A DNA stretch of 64,000 nt from NCBI RefSeq assembly GCF_018128905.1, contig NZ_CP063808.1, positions 1,240,001 through 1,304,000 on the forward strand. Reading direction: 5' to 3'. Shown one piece after another: positions 27,728 through 36,505 of this stretch. The position numbers and the translations under genes were made by a program. The stretch's first letter is position 1. Each line of letters starts with the position of its first letter. The notes under the pieces were generated by a model. The model ran no database searches. It worked only from the letters and a program-made list of their open reading frames with translations, and was not told the origin of the DNA. Source of the stretch: Streptomyces sp. A2-16. GTDB taxonomy: Bacteria > Actinomycetota > Actinomycetes > Streptomycetales > Streptomycetaceae.

Positions 27728-27778
27728 GTGGCCGGCCCCGATGGGAGCCCTGACCCGTGATCGTCACGGGCCGGCCGC
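27728..27778 (+). terminator. hairpin cluster downstream of pckG
   Basis: A near-perfect 11-bp pair (27728-27738 with 27768-27778) encloses a tighter perfect 7-bp stem, CCCGTGA-TCG-TCACGGG (27754-27770). The two can form alternative hairpins. No T-tract; terminator is the most likely role. Confidence 0.6.
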
Positions 27779-27966
27779 GGGTGGCGGCACGAGGGACTGT
27801 CCGTCGGCATGGTCCGCCGGACAGGACCTGAGTCACGAACGGCCCCGCACAATGGCGTGCGGGGCGTGCTGCCCGCTCACCCGCCGGGATGGATTCCTGC
27901 GTCCGGTGAGGGCAACGCCGCTCGTGGCGGCCGCCGGTGTGTGCGTACGGCGACAGGCTGTCGCCC

Positions 27967-29988
27967 ATGCTCACAGCTCATGCGCGACCGGCGCGGCGCC
28001 GACAGGGTGAACGCCGCCACCGGTCCCTCCTGGCCCGGGCCGTAACCGTCGCGGCGACCGTCCTGGCCCTCGTGCTGACCCTGCCCGGCGTCGCGTCCGC
28101 GGCCCCGGGCGACCTGGACACCTCGTTCAGCGGCGACGGCAAGGTCCTCACCGACATCGCCGACGACGACCAGGCCTACGACGTGGCGGTCCAGCCCGAC
28201 GGGAAGATCCTCTCCGTCGGCTCCTCCGCCGACAACGCCTCGATCGAGGGCCGCTGGGCGCTCACCCGGCACAACGCCGACGGCACCCCGGACACCGGCT
28301 TCGGCACCGGCGGCACGGTGACGACCGCCGTCAACAACATGGACCCGGACCTCCAGTGGAGCGAGGCCAACGCCGTGGCGCTCCAGCCCGACGGCCGGAT
28401 CGTCGTGGCGGGCTACAGCGCGCGCGGGTACGAGGACTGCTGCTGGTTCACGGTGGCCCGGTACAACTCCGACGGCAGCCTGGACAACACCTTCAGCGGT
28501 GACGGCAGGTTCTTCGCCGACATCGCCGGGCCGACCGAGGCCCGTGACGTGGCGGTCGACGCGTCCGGCCGGATCGTCGCGGCCGGCTACAGCGGGGGCG
28601 AGGTGGCCGTGGTCCGCCTCAACGCCGACGGCACCCCCGACACCACGTTCGGCGGCGACGGCACGGTGACCGCCGACCCGTCCGCCTCCCTCGAGGAGGG
28701 CGGCGACGCCCGCGCCCTGGTGCTGCAGCCCGACGGGAAGATCGTCGTCGGCGGCCAGGTGGGCTCGACCCGCTTCGACTTCCTGCTGATGCGCTTCAAC
28801 ACCAACGGCAGCGTGGACACCGGCTTCGACGGCGACGGCATCGTCCGCACCGACTTCGGTGACTACGAGTCCGTGGAGGGCCTCGCGCTCCAGTCCGACG
28901 GGAAGATCGTCGCCGCCGGCGGCGACAGCCTGGCCCGCTACAACCCCTCCGGCTCCCTCGACACCGGCTTCGACGGCGACGGCAAGGTCGTCCCCGCCGG
29001 AATCGGCGTATGGGACGTGGCGCTGCAGCCGGGTGACGGGCGGATCGTCCTCGCCGGTGACGCCGGGCCGGCCGGTGACTTCGCCGTCCGGCGCTACAAC
29101 CCCGACGGCAGCCAGGACAGCGGCTTCGGCACCGGGGGCACCGCGACCGCGGACTTCGGCGGCAGCGACTTCGCCCGGGCCGTGGCCGTCCAGTCCGACG
29201 GCAGGATCGTCGCCGCGGGCCGGGGCGGCCCGGACACCGACTTCGCCCTGGCCCGCTTCCAGGGCGGCGGCACCGTACCGCCGCCCCCGACCGGAGTGGA
29301 CCTGTCGGTCACGAAGTCCGGCCCCGGCACGGTCAGCATCGGCGACCGGGCGACCTACACCGTCACGGTCACCAACAACAGCACCGGCACCACCGCCACC
29401 GGCGTCTCCCTCACGGACACGTTCACCGGCCCGGCCGGCTCGGTGATCTCGGCGACCCCCTCCCAGGGCACCTGCACCACCGCCGTCACCTGCGCCCTCG
29501 GCACCCTCGCCCCCGGCGCGAAGGCCACCGTCACCGTCGTCGCCGAACCCCGTGCCACCGGCACCCTCACCGAACGCGCCTCGGTGACCGCCACCCAGAG
29601 CGACCCGGTCACCGCGAACAACACCGCCACGGTGACCACCACGGTCAACAACGCCCGCGGCTGCACCCGCATCGGCACCAGCGGCAACGACAGCATCACC
29701 GGCACCTCCGGCAACGACGTGATCTGCGCCCTCGGCGGCGACGACACCGTCAACGCGAGCTCCGGCAACGACACCGTCCACGGCGGCTACGGCAACGACC
29801 GCGTCGACGGCGGATTCGGCAACGACACCCTCAACGGGGGCCCCGGCAACGACAACCTGATCGGCAACTACGGCACCGACAACCTCAACACCGTCGACGG
29901 CGTCGCCGGCAACGACACCGCCAACGGCGGACCCAACACCGACACCTGCACGACCGACTCGGGCGACATCCGCTTCAGCTGCCCCTGA
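27967..29988 (+). CDS. secreted delta-60 repeat/DUF11/RTX-like repeat protein
   Basis: A 673-residue exported protein. A basic N-terminus, hydrophobic core (AVTVAATVLALVLTLPG) and VASAAPG site form a signal peptide. Residues about 45-430 are delta-60 beta-propeller repeats (DTSFSGDGKVLTDI, AVQPDGKILSVG and many variants such as LQPDGRIVVAG). A DUF11 (CARDB-like) domain follows (VDLSVTKSGPGTVSIGDRATYTVTVTN), and the C-terminus is a set of RTX-like nonapeptides (GGYGNDRVDG, GGFGNDTLNG) that would bind calcium. No enzymatic motif and no membrane anchor; a secreted adhesin or matrix protein is likely. Several alternative starts exist (27937 upstream), with 27967 giving the best signal peptide. 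Confidence 0.84.
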   Translation: MLTAHARPARRRQGERRHRSLLARAVTVAATVLALVLTLPGVASAAPGDLDTSFSGDGKVLTDIADDDQAYDVAVQPDGKILSVGSSADNASIEGRWALTRHNADGTPDTGFGTGGTVTTAVNNMDPDLQWSEANAVALQPDGRIVVAGYSARGYEDCCWFTVARYNSDGSLDNTFSGDGRFFADIAGPTEARDVAVDASGRIVAAGYSGGEVAVVRLNADGTPDTTFGGDGTVTADPSASLEEGGDARALVLQPDGKIVVGGQVGSTRFDFLLMRFNTNGSVDTGFDGDGIVRTDFGDYESVEGLALQSDGKIVAAGGDSLARYNPSGSLDTGFDGDGKVVPAGIGVWDVALQPGDGRIVLAGDAGPAGDFAVRRYNPDGSQDSGFGTGGTATADFGGSDFARAVAVQSDGRIVAAGRGGPDTDFALARFQGGGTVPPPPTGVDLSVTKSGPGTVSIGDRATYTVTVTNNSTGTTATGVSLTDTFTGPAGSVISATPSQGTCTTAVTCALGTLAPGAKATVTVVAEPRATGTLTERASVTATQSDPVTANNTATVTTTVNNARGCTRIGTSGNDSITGTSGNDVICALGGDDTVNASSGNDTVHGGYGNDRVDGGFGNDTLNGGPGNDNLIGNYGTDNLNTVDGVAGNDTANGGPNTDTCTTDSGDIRFSCP

Positions 29989-29995
29989 CGGCCGG

Positions 29996-30607
29996 TCAAG
30001 CACTGACCCCGTTGTGCCCGCCCCGGTCCTCCAGGTACCGGGTGTGGGTCTCCTGGCGGCGGGCCTCCGTGTCCCGGAGGGCCGCCGCCAGGTGCTGTGC
30101 GTCCTTCTTCATCAGCCCCAGCTGCTGCTCCAGCTGGAGTTCGGGGGACTCCGTGCCCGGTGTCATCCGCGTCCACCACCGGGTGCGTACGAAGCTGTCG
30201 ACGGCCTCGGGCAGGTCGCGCCGGACGATCCGGGACAGGGAGTGCACACCCTCAGGGTCGTGGGTCAGCAGCTCCTTGCTCCAGCCGTGGTCGAGCAACG
30301 CGGCCAGCAGCTCGGTGAGTTCGCGCAGCCGGGCCGCCGCCGTGACCGACAGGTCGATGTCCGTCAGATAGGTGTGGAGCGTCGCGAAGTCCGCGCGCAG
30401 GGATTCCAGTTGGGCCGAGGGGTCGGGGAAGTCCGGGAGCGGGGGCCGTTCCGGGGGTGCGATCAGGGCGCCCGCGCCGTACAGGCCGGCCACGACCACC
30501 GGCCAGTACGGGCCGGCCACCCCCGTGAAGGTCAGCACCAGACCGGCCAGCCCGCACGCGCTTCCCGCGATGTTCTTGCGGGACTCCAGGTATCTACTGA
30601 TAGCCAC
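29996..30607 (-). CDS. hypothetical membrane protein, last gene of the TelA operon
   Basis: A 203-residue protein with two hydrophobic helices (IAGSACGLAGLVLTFTGVAG and WPVVVAGLYGAGALI) followed by a mainly helical cytoplasmic domain rich in Leu/Arg/Glu, likely coiled coil. No known domain. GTG at 30607 overlaps the end of the VWA gene by 14 nt, so it is co-translated with it. Its position suggests a partner in the TelA/VWA system. Confidence 0.78.
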   Translation of the reverse strand: MAISRYLESRKNIAGSACGLAGLVLTFTGVAGPYWPVVVAGLYGAGALIAPPERPPLPDFPDPSAQLESLRADFATLHTYLTDIDLSVTAAARLRELTELLAALLDHGWSKELLTHDPEGVHSLSRIVRRDLPEAVDSFVRTRWWTRMTPGTESPELQLEQQLGLMKKDAQHLAAALRDTEARRQETHTRYLEDRGGHNGVSA

Positions 30608-32153
30608 GGATCTCCTCGAAGGCGCCGTCCAGCGAGCCCTGCCGGGCGTCGAAGAGGCGGCCGCCGGTCAGGTCGGCGATGTGGGCGAGTTCGGAGCGGT
30701 CGGAGTCGCCGAAGAGGATGGGGAAGACCGGGATCCGCTGTCCGGCCGGGGTCAGGCTGTCCCGGTAGAAGTCGTCGAAGTCCCCGGCGCCGACGCCCGC
30801 CGTGTTCTCTCCGTCCGTCATCAGCACGATCGACCTGAACGTGTCGCGGTCGGCGCCGAGATGGGCGTACGCCTGCTCCAGCGAGGTGTAGATCGCGGTG
30901 TCGCCGGCGGCGGAGAGCGCCGAGGTGTCCTCGCGGATCGAGGCCAGGCCCTTCCGCGGATCCTTCGGGTCGACCACGTGCGTCCGTACGCTCTTCACCT
31001 TCGAGCCGAACGGCATCAGCGTGACCTCCTCGCGTTCGCGGAAGTCGGCGGTGAGGTCGACGAGGGCCGTCTTGAGGCGGTCCAGGCGGTCGCCCTCCAT
31101 CGAGCCCGAGGTGTCCAGGACGTACACGGTCCGTGACGGGCGGCGCAGCTCGTTCTCGTAGGAGTCGAGCAGGTCGTCGGCGACGGAACGGCTTCCCGGG
31201 AAGGGGAGTTCGCGGCGCCGGGTGGTGTCCAGGCCGCTCGCCGGCGGGACCGAGGCGACGACCGGGCGGCGGTGGGTGCGCTCGGTGATCAGCCGCTGGA
31301 TCCTCTCGGTGCGCAGGTCCTGCGTCAGCCGGCGGACGTCCTCGCGGGTCCGGGCGTTCGTGGACCTGAGCGAGGTGACCGGGTAGTCGGCGGTGATCAC
31401 GCCGTCGCGGGGGCGGATCACGGTCAGGCCCGGGATGCCCTGGAGGACGGACTCGTAGTTGAGCAGCGCGTCCACGTCCCCGCGCCGCTCGTAGGCCGCG
31501 GCCAGCCAGCCCGAGGAGCCCGAGGTCAGCTTCTGGCCCTTGAAGAACTCCTTCAGCCGGGGCGTGGCCTCGGTGACGTTCGCGTCGGTGAGCGCCGACT
31601 GGGCGCCGGAGAGGGCGGAGGCCACCGCGACCAGTGTGGCGAAGCCGGAGTTGGAGCGGGCCGGGTCGGTCATGCCGTACGTCAGCCTCCCGTCCTGGAC
31701 GGCCTGCTCGACCTGGGACCAGGTGACGTCGTCGGGCTTCCAGCCGAGCGCCCTGGCCTTCGCGGACTTCACTCCGATCGCGACCGGGCTCGACATGACG
31801 GGGGTCTCGGAGAGGACCTTCCGCGCCGCGTCGGGGCGCAGCCGGAGGTAGTCGTTCGAGGACAGCCACAGGGCGTCGTAGGCACCGTCGGCTCTGCCCT
31901 CGGCGAGCAGGTCCACGGCGTCCAGGGTGCCGAGGTACGTCGGCCGGACCTTGATCCCGGTGTCCTTCTCGACCTGGGCGAGGACCGGGGCCATGTCGCC
32001 GAGCTCGCTGGAGGCGAGGACGCGCAGGGTGCCTGGCTCGGCGGGGGCGGGGACACCGGGCGTCGAGACGCCGCTGATCCCGTCCTCGTGTGTCGTGCAG
32101 GCGGTGAGCAGGCCGAGCGCCGCGAGGCAGCCGGCCAGGACCCGTCGTCTCAT
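30594..32153 (-). CDS. lipoprotein with solute-binding-like and VWA domains
   Basis: A 519-residue lipoprotein with an LTAC lipobox (Cys19). Residues about 40-300 are a periplasmic-type solute-binding domain (LRVLASSELGDMAPVLAQ, PVAIGVKS, MTDPARSNSGFATLV). Residues about 340-515 form a von Willebrand factor A domain with a complete metal-ion-dependent adhesion site: DTSGSMEG, the Thr in DTAIYTSL and the Asp in MTDGENTAG. The ATG at 32153 overlaps the telA stop codon (ATGA), so synthesis is coupled. Fusion of a binding protein with VWA is not typical of ABC importers; a sensor or adhesion role outside the membrane is more likely, without known ligand. Confidence 0.88.
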   Translation of the reverse strand: MRRRVLAGCLAALGLLTACTTHEDGISGVSTPGVPAPAEPGTLRVLASSELGDMAPVLAQVEKDTGIKVRPTYLGTLDAVDLLAEGRADGAYDALWLSSNDYLRLRPDAARKVLSETPVMSSPVAIGVKSAKARALGWKPDDVTWSQVEQAVQDGRLTYGMTDPARSNSGFATLVAVASALSGAQSALTDANVTEATPRLKEFFKGQKLTSGSSGWLAAAYERRGDVDALLNYESVLQGIPGLTVIRPRDGVITADYPVTSLRSTNARTREDVRRLTQDLRTERIQRLITERTHRRPVVASVPPASGLDTTRRRELPFPGSRSVADDLLDSYENELRRPSRTVYVLDTSGSMEGDRLDRLKTALVDLTADFREREEVTLMPFGSKVKSVRTHVVDPKDPRKGLASIREDTSALSAAGDTAIYTSLEQAYAHLGADRDTFRSIVLMTDGENTAGVGAGDFDDFYRDSLTPAGQRIPVFPILFGDSDRSELAHIADLTGGRLFDARQGSLDGAFEEIRGYQ

Positions 32154-33322
32154 CCGAGGCCCCCTTCCAGGGCGCCCTGCGAGCGGCTGCGCTCCAGGTA
32201 CCCACTGGCCTGCCGGAGTTCAGTGGTCAGCGACTCCACGGTCGCCGCCATCACCTCGGTCGCCTGGACCTTGTACGTGTCGATCGTGTCGAGGGTCCGG
32301 TAGATCTGCTGGAAGGCGCTGCGCAGGGTCTCGGCGCCGACCGCAGGGTCGGCCGCGATGCGCTGGATCTCCCCGCTCTGCGTCGCCAGCATCTCGGCGT
32401 TGCCCCGGATCAGCTCCTCGGTCGTCCCGCGCAGCGCGTTGACCTGCTCGATCACCTTCTTCTGGTGGTCGAGCGCGGAGGCCAGCATCACGGCGATGCG
32501 CAGGGCCGACACGGTGGTCGTGGCCGCCCGGTCCACCCCCTTGATCAGCTCTTCGTTGTTGCGGCGCACGACGTCCATGGCGAGGTAGCCCTGTGCGCAC
32601 ACGGCGAGCTGGGTGAGCAGGTCCTGGTGCTTCTGCCGGACGGGGAAGAGCACGTCGGCGCGGAGCGTGTCGGCCGCCTCGGGATCTCCCACGGCGGTGA
32701 TGTGCCGCTCGACGGCCGTGTCCAGGGCCTCGGTCAGGACGACGTACTCCTGGAGCTTGCCCATGGTCTCCCACAGGCGGACCCGCTCGGTCTGCAACGC
32801 GGCGTTGTCCCGGCGCAGTTCGTCCTGGCCGCCGCGCAGCGAGCCCACGATCCGGTTCAAGGTGCCCTGCGCGGAGGCGTACTTGGCGACATGGTCGCGC
32901 AGCTTGTTGCCGCCGGGCAGCCGGGAGAGGAACCTGCGGCCCTTCGCGGCGGGCAGGTCCCGGGGGTCCAGGTCCTCGACCACGCGCCGCAGTTCGACGA
33001 GCGAGCCCGCCACCTGGGACTGGGCGTCCCCGCCCTTGTCGGGAAGGCTGCGCACGGTCCGCTCCAGCATCCGGTTGGACTGCGCGGCGGCACTGCGCAT
33101 CTCGCCCGTGCCGAGCCCGGTGATCTCACCGACCTTGCCGGCGAACTCGGGGGAGCGGGCGTCGAGCGTGGCGAGCCCCTCGACGTATGCGGCGGCCTTG
33201 TCGGCCATGTCGGCGCGGACGGATTCGTCGACGGGGACGAGCCCGCCGGCCTTCTCACGCGGCACGGCCGCGACGGCCTCGGGAGGCGTGAGCACGAAAG
33301 TGTCGTCGTTCATGGGTGTCAT
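32150..33322 (-). CDS. toxic-anion resistance protein, TelA family
   Basis: A 390-residue cytoplasmic helical protein of the TelA/KlaA family, associated with tellurite and other stress resistance but of unknown biochemical role. The helical core (LPGGNKLRDHVAKYASAQGTLNRIVGSL to NNEELIKGVDRAATTTVSALRIAVMLASALDHQKKV) matches the family throughout. There is no TerD-type gene beside it. An ATG nine nt downstream (33313) is an alternative start. It sits 15 bp from the upstream binding-protein gene and overlaps the downstream VWA gene by 4 nt, so all are in one operon. Confidence 0.9.
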   Translation of the reverse strand: MTPMNDDTFVLTPPEAVAAVPREKAGGLVPVDESVRADMADKAAAYVEGLATLDARSPEFAGKVGEITGLGTGEMRSAAAQSNRMLERTVRSLPDKGGDAQSQVAGSLVELRRVVEDLDPRDLPAAKGRRFLSRLPGGNKLRDHVAKYASAQGTLNRIVGSLRGGQDELRRDNAALQTERVRLWETMGKLQEYVVLTEALDTAVERHITAVGDPEAADTLRADVLFPVRQKHQDLLTQLAVCAQGYLAMDVVRRNNEELIKGVDRAATTTVSALRIAVMLASALDHQKKVIEQVNALRGTTEELIRGNAEMLATQSGEIQRIAADPAVGAETLRSAFQQIYRTLDTIDTYKVQATEVMAATVESLTTELRQASGYLERSRSQGALEGGLG

Positions 33323-33337
33323 GGCTGTCGTCCCCCG

Positions 33338-34402
33338 TTATCCGCGCGCCCGTCGCGCCAGCTCGTGCAGCACCGCGGAGGTGGGCACGGGCGCCTGGCG
33401 GACGCCGGTCAGTTCCTGCTGGAGATAGGTGGTGGCCGAGGCGAACTCGGTGGCCTCGCCCTGCGGCCGGAACCCGTGCCTGACCTCCAGCTTCCGCAAC
33501 CGCGGGTCACTGGACAGGAGTTCGGCGAGGGCCTGGCCGTCCTCGGTCAGCGGTACGACCGTGTGGTCGCTGTTGACCGTGGTGTCCGGGTAGAGGACGA
33601 CCAGGTCGTCGGGGTGCTGTCCGTCCGCGAGGAGCGAGGCGACCTGGGACTCGTAGACCAGGACCAGCGGGTTGCCGGCGCCGCTGACGAAGTCCCGGAA
33701 GGCCGCGTCGGAGCTGGACTGCTGGGCACCCTGCACGCTGACGAGCTTGTGCAGCAGGGGAGTCGTCCTTCGGACCTCGGTGCCGCTCGCGACGACCTTG
33801 CCGCCGTTCGCCACGTAGGAGGCGGCGGCGAGGTAGAGGGCGCCGGAGTTGGAGGTCTCCGGGTCGGTGCTGGAGAGGTAGAGGGTGCCGGTCAACTCCC
33901 CGTACCTGTCCGCGCCCTTGAGCTGCTGCCAGGTGCGGTCCTCGCGGGCCGCGTCGAGATAGGCGGCCATCCTGAGGGTGCCGCGGTGTTCCGCGTCCAG
34001 CGTGGCCAGGCCGTTGCCTGCGAGGACCCCGGCGGCGCCTCGGTGCGCCACGACGACGAGGGGCGAGTAGAAGGGGCGGGGGAGGGTCCCCCGTACCTTG
34101 TGCTTCGCGGCGAGTTCGGCGGCCGGCGCCTGGCTGGACGGGAAGGCGAAGTCGTACCCGCCCAGGTCCAGCCCCTCCATGGCCCAGGACCCGGAGGTCT
34201 CGGCCTTCACGGTGTAGCCCTTGGCGGCCAGGGCCTTCACCACGTCGGGATCCTCGAAGAACTCCGCCTTCTCGGACCCGATCACTGCGCGCACGGTCTT
34301 CGTTGCCGTGCCCTTGTCCTCATTGCCACGGCCCGCCACGACGGCTGCCACCACGCCGCCGATCAGCAGAACCGCGAGGACGATTCCTGCTATTCGTCTC
34401 AC
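33338..34402 (-). CDS. membrane-anchored solute-binding-like protein, first gene of TelA operon
   Basis: A 354-residue protein with an N-terminal hydrophobic helix (IAGIVLAVLLIGGVVAAVVAG) as signal anchor, followed by a bilobed binding-protein domain (AVIGSEKAEFFEDPDVVKALAAKGY, DFAFPSSQAPAAELA). It shows the same SSTDPETSNSGALYLAAASY pattern as the downstream VWA lipoprotein, implying they are related by duplication. There is no lipobox. GTG at 34402 is used as start because it begins at the basic residues before the helix; a longer reading up to 34483 would contain a common intergenic repeat. No permease genes are nearby, so it is not part of an ordinary ABC importer. Confidence 0.83.
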   Translation of the reverse strand: MRRIAGIVLAVLLIGGVVAAVVAGRGNEDKGTATKTVRAVIGSEKAEFFEDPDVVKALAAKGYTVKAETSGSWAMEGLDLGGYDFAFPSSQAPAAELAAKHKVRGTLPRPFYSPLVVVAHRGAAGVLAGNGLATLDAEHRGTLRMAAYLDAAREDRTWQQLKGADRYGELTGTLYLSSTDPETSNSGALYLAAASYVANGGKVVASGTEVRRTTPLLHKLVSVQGAQQSSSDAAFRDFVSGAGNPLVLVYESQVASLLADGQHPDDLVVLYPDTTVNSDHTVVPLTEDGQALAELLSSDPRLRKLEVRHGFRPQGEATEFASATTYLQQELTGVRQAPVPTSAVLHELARRARG

Positions 34403-34490
34403 GAGTGCAGAGTGCTCGCGGAACCCAACATTCCCCGATGGGAACGATGAACGGGGGGTGACATACCGGCCCCGGCACTGCAACTCCCCA

Positions 34491-34511
34491 AGGGGCGCGG
34501 GGAACTGCGCG
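34491..34511 (+). repeat. short GC-rich intergenic repeat, copy 1
   Basis: The sequence AGGGGCGCGGGGAACTGCGC at 34491-34510 is repeated at 45762-45781 in this window. This core, followed by GACCAGCCCC-like sequence, is commonly found between genes in Streptomyces chromosomes. It lies in the gap upstream of the TelA operon. Confidence 0.75.
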
Positions 34512-34660
34512 ACAAGCCCCGAGGAACCCGCACCCGCAGGACGACAGCGACCCCTGCGGCGAGCAGGCGCCCCGGCTCAAGCGAACGCAGTGCTGTGGCA
34601 CCCGGTCCGCGCGTCGCTGCGGGTGCGCGCGGACCGGGGCCGTTCAGGGAGCCGTGGGGC

Positions 34661-35083
34661 TCAGTGGGTGGCGAGCTCGCGGGGCTCCAGGGCCGCCGCG
34701 TGGGAGTCCATCCGCTCGGCCGCGAGGATCGCCGCCGCCGTGTCCGCACGGGAGGCCGCCACGAGCAGCGCGCGCCCGGCCACCGCGTGGGCGCGCCGGT
34801 GCAGGTCGGTGACGTGGGGGTCCGAGCCGATCGAGGTCAGGGACGCACGGGCCGGTGTGCCTCCGCCCCGCAGCCGGGCCACCTGCTCGGCGAGCCGCTC
34901 GGCGGCGAGGTCCAGGTCGGCGCAGGGTGCCAGCGCACGCAGCTCGTCGGTGAGGGCGAGCAGGGCGGCGAGATGACCCGCGAGCTGGATGTCCAGCTCT
35001 TCCTCACGGGAGCGGTGAGGGAAGTCGGTGGGGGCGTCGGCCATCGTGGAGTGGACCGACTTGGTGCGGATCGGCTCGTACAT
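34661..35083 (-). CDS. hypothetical helical protein, resembles SCO4983 family
   Basis: A 140-residue soluble, mainly helical protein without signal or membrane segment. The central region is Leu/Ala-rich (LAGHLAALLALTDELRALAP and HRRAHAVAGRALLVAASRADTAAAI), suggesting a helical bundle. MYEPIRTKSVHS at the N-terminus is a conserved actinobacterial start that I associate with the SCO4983 family of unknown function. GGAGGCC lies upstream of the ATG. It is not in an operon with the TelA genes (about 260 bp gap with a repeat) but is co-directional. Confidence 0.72.
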   Translation of the reverse strand: MYEPIRTKSVHSTMADAPTDFPHRSREEELDIQLAGHLAALLALTDELRALAPCADLDLAAERLAEQVARLRGGGTPARASLTSIGSDPHVTDLHRRAHAVAGRALLVAASRADTAAAILAAERMDSHAAALEPRELATH

Positions 35084-35167
35084 GGGATGGCCTCCTGTGC
35101 TGTCAGGAAACCATCCTAGCTTAGATTCCGTCTAAAGTTGAGCGAGTGGAAAAATCAGATCGAAGAT

Positions 35168-36379
35168 CTACGGCTGGCCGTACCCGTCCAGGAAGTTCCC
35201 GATCCGCCCCACCGCGTCCCGCAGATCGCCGACCGTCGGCAAGGTGACCACCCGGAAGTGATCGGGCTCGGGCCAGTTGAAGCCGGAGCCCTGGACGACC
35301 ATGATCTTCTCCTGGCGCAGCAGGTCCAGGACCATCCGCCGGTCGTCCTTGATCTTGAAGACCTTGGGGTCGAGCCGCGGGAAGAGGTACAGCGCCCCCT
35401 TCGGCTTCACACAGCTCACGCCGGGGATCTGCGTCAGCAGCTCGTACGCCACGTCACGCTGCTCGACGAGCCGCCCGCCCGGCAGGACGAGGTCGTTGAT
35501 CGACTGCCGTCCGCTGAGCGCGGCGACCACTCCGTGCTGTCCCGGCATGTTCGCGCACAGGCGCATGTTGGCGAGGACGGTCAGGCCCTCGATGTAGGAG
35601 TCGGCGTGCGCGCGTGGGCCGGAGATCGACATCCAGCCCACCCGGTAGCCCGCGACCCGGTACGCCTTGGACATGCCGTTGAAGGTGAGGGTCAGCAGAT
35701 CGGGGGCGACGGCGGCGGTCGGGGTGTGGGTGGCGCCGTCGTAGAGGATCTTGTCGTAGATCTCGTCCGAGCAGACCAGCAGGTTGTGCCGGCGGGCGAT
35801 GTCCGTCAGCCCCTTGATCATGGTCTCGTCGTAGACCGCGCCCGTGGGGTTGTTGGGGTTGATGATGACGAGCGCCTTGGTGCGGTCGGTGACCTTCCGC
35901 TCCACGTCCGCGAGGTCGGGCATCCAGTCCGACTGCTCGTCGCAGCGGTAGTGGACGGCCGTGCCGCCGGAGAGGGAGACCGCTGCAGTCCACAGGGGGT
36001 AGTCCGGGGCCGGGACGAGGACCTCGTCGCCGTCGTCGAGCAGGCCCTGCATGGCCATCACGATCAGCTCGGAGACGCCGTTGCCGATGAAGACGTGCTC
36101 GACGTCGGTCTCGATGCCGATGGTCTGGTTGTGCATGACGACGGCCCGGCGTGCGGCCAGCAGGCCCTTCGCGTCTCCGTACCCGTGGGCCGTCGACACG
36201 TTCCGGAGGACGTCCTCGAGGATCTCCGGCGGCGCCTCGAACCCGAAGGCGGCGGGGTTGCCCGTGTTCAGCTTGAGGATGCGGTGCCCGGCCGCTTCCA
36301 GGCGCATCGCCTCCTCGAGAACCGGGCCCCGGATCTCGTAACAGACATTGGCGAGCTTGGTCGACTGGATCACCTGCAT
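35168..36379 (-). CDS. pyridoxal-phosphate-dependent aminotransferase (alanine type)
   Basis: A 403-residue fold-type I aminotransferase, most like the AlaA/AlaT branch that moves amino groups between alanine and 2-oxoglutarate. Visible: NTGNPAAFGF, PNNPTGAVYDE, PLP lysine in NGMSKAYRVAGYRVGW, and an Arg near the end for substrate carboxylate. The ATG at 36379 (MQVIQSTKLANVCYEIRGP) is the conserved family start; the reading frame extends further upstream without a ribosome binding site. It is divergent from the small Pro/Ser-rich protein gene. Confidence 0.92.
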   Translation of the reverse strand: MQVIQSTKLANVCYEIRGPVLEEAMRLEAAGHRILKLNTGNPAAFGFEAPPEILEDVLRNVSTAHGYGDAKGLLAARRAVVMHNQTIGIETDVEHVFIGNGVSELIVMAMQGLLDDGDEVLVPAPDYPLWTAAVSLSGGTAVHYRCDEQSDWMPDLADVERKVTDRTKALVIINPNNPTGAVYDETMIKGLTDIARRHNLLVCSDEIYDKILYDGATHTPTAAVAPDLLTLTFNGMSKAYRVAGYRVGWMSISGPRAHADSYIEGLTVLANMRLCANMPGQHGVVAALSGRQSINDLVLPGGRLVEQRDVAYELLTQIPGVSCVKPKGALYLFPRLDPKVFKIKDDRRMVLDLLRQEKIMVVQGSGFNWPEPDHFRVVTLPTVGDLRDAVGRIGNFLDGYGQP

Positions 36380-36505
36380 GCCTGGGAGCTTACGGCCCGG
36401 TAACGCTTCCTGGGTCGTGTTTTCCGCCACGTGAGACGCGGCGGTTTGGGCTGTTATCGCCGGTAGCTGTCTCACCTGCCGCATCCGTCTCTACAATCCA
36501 TCGCC

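Noticed and set aside
30594..34402. Reading the TelA operon as an ABC sugar or metal importer.
   Set aside because: No permease or ATPase gene is present, and the VWA and TelA domains do not belong to importers.
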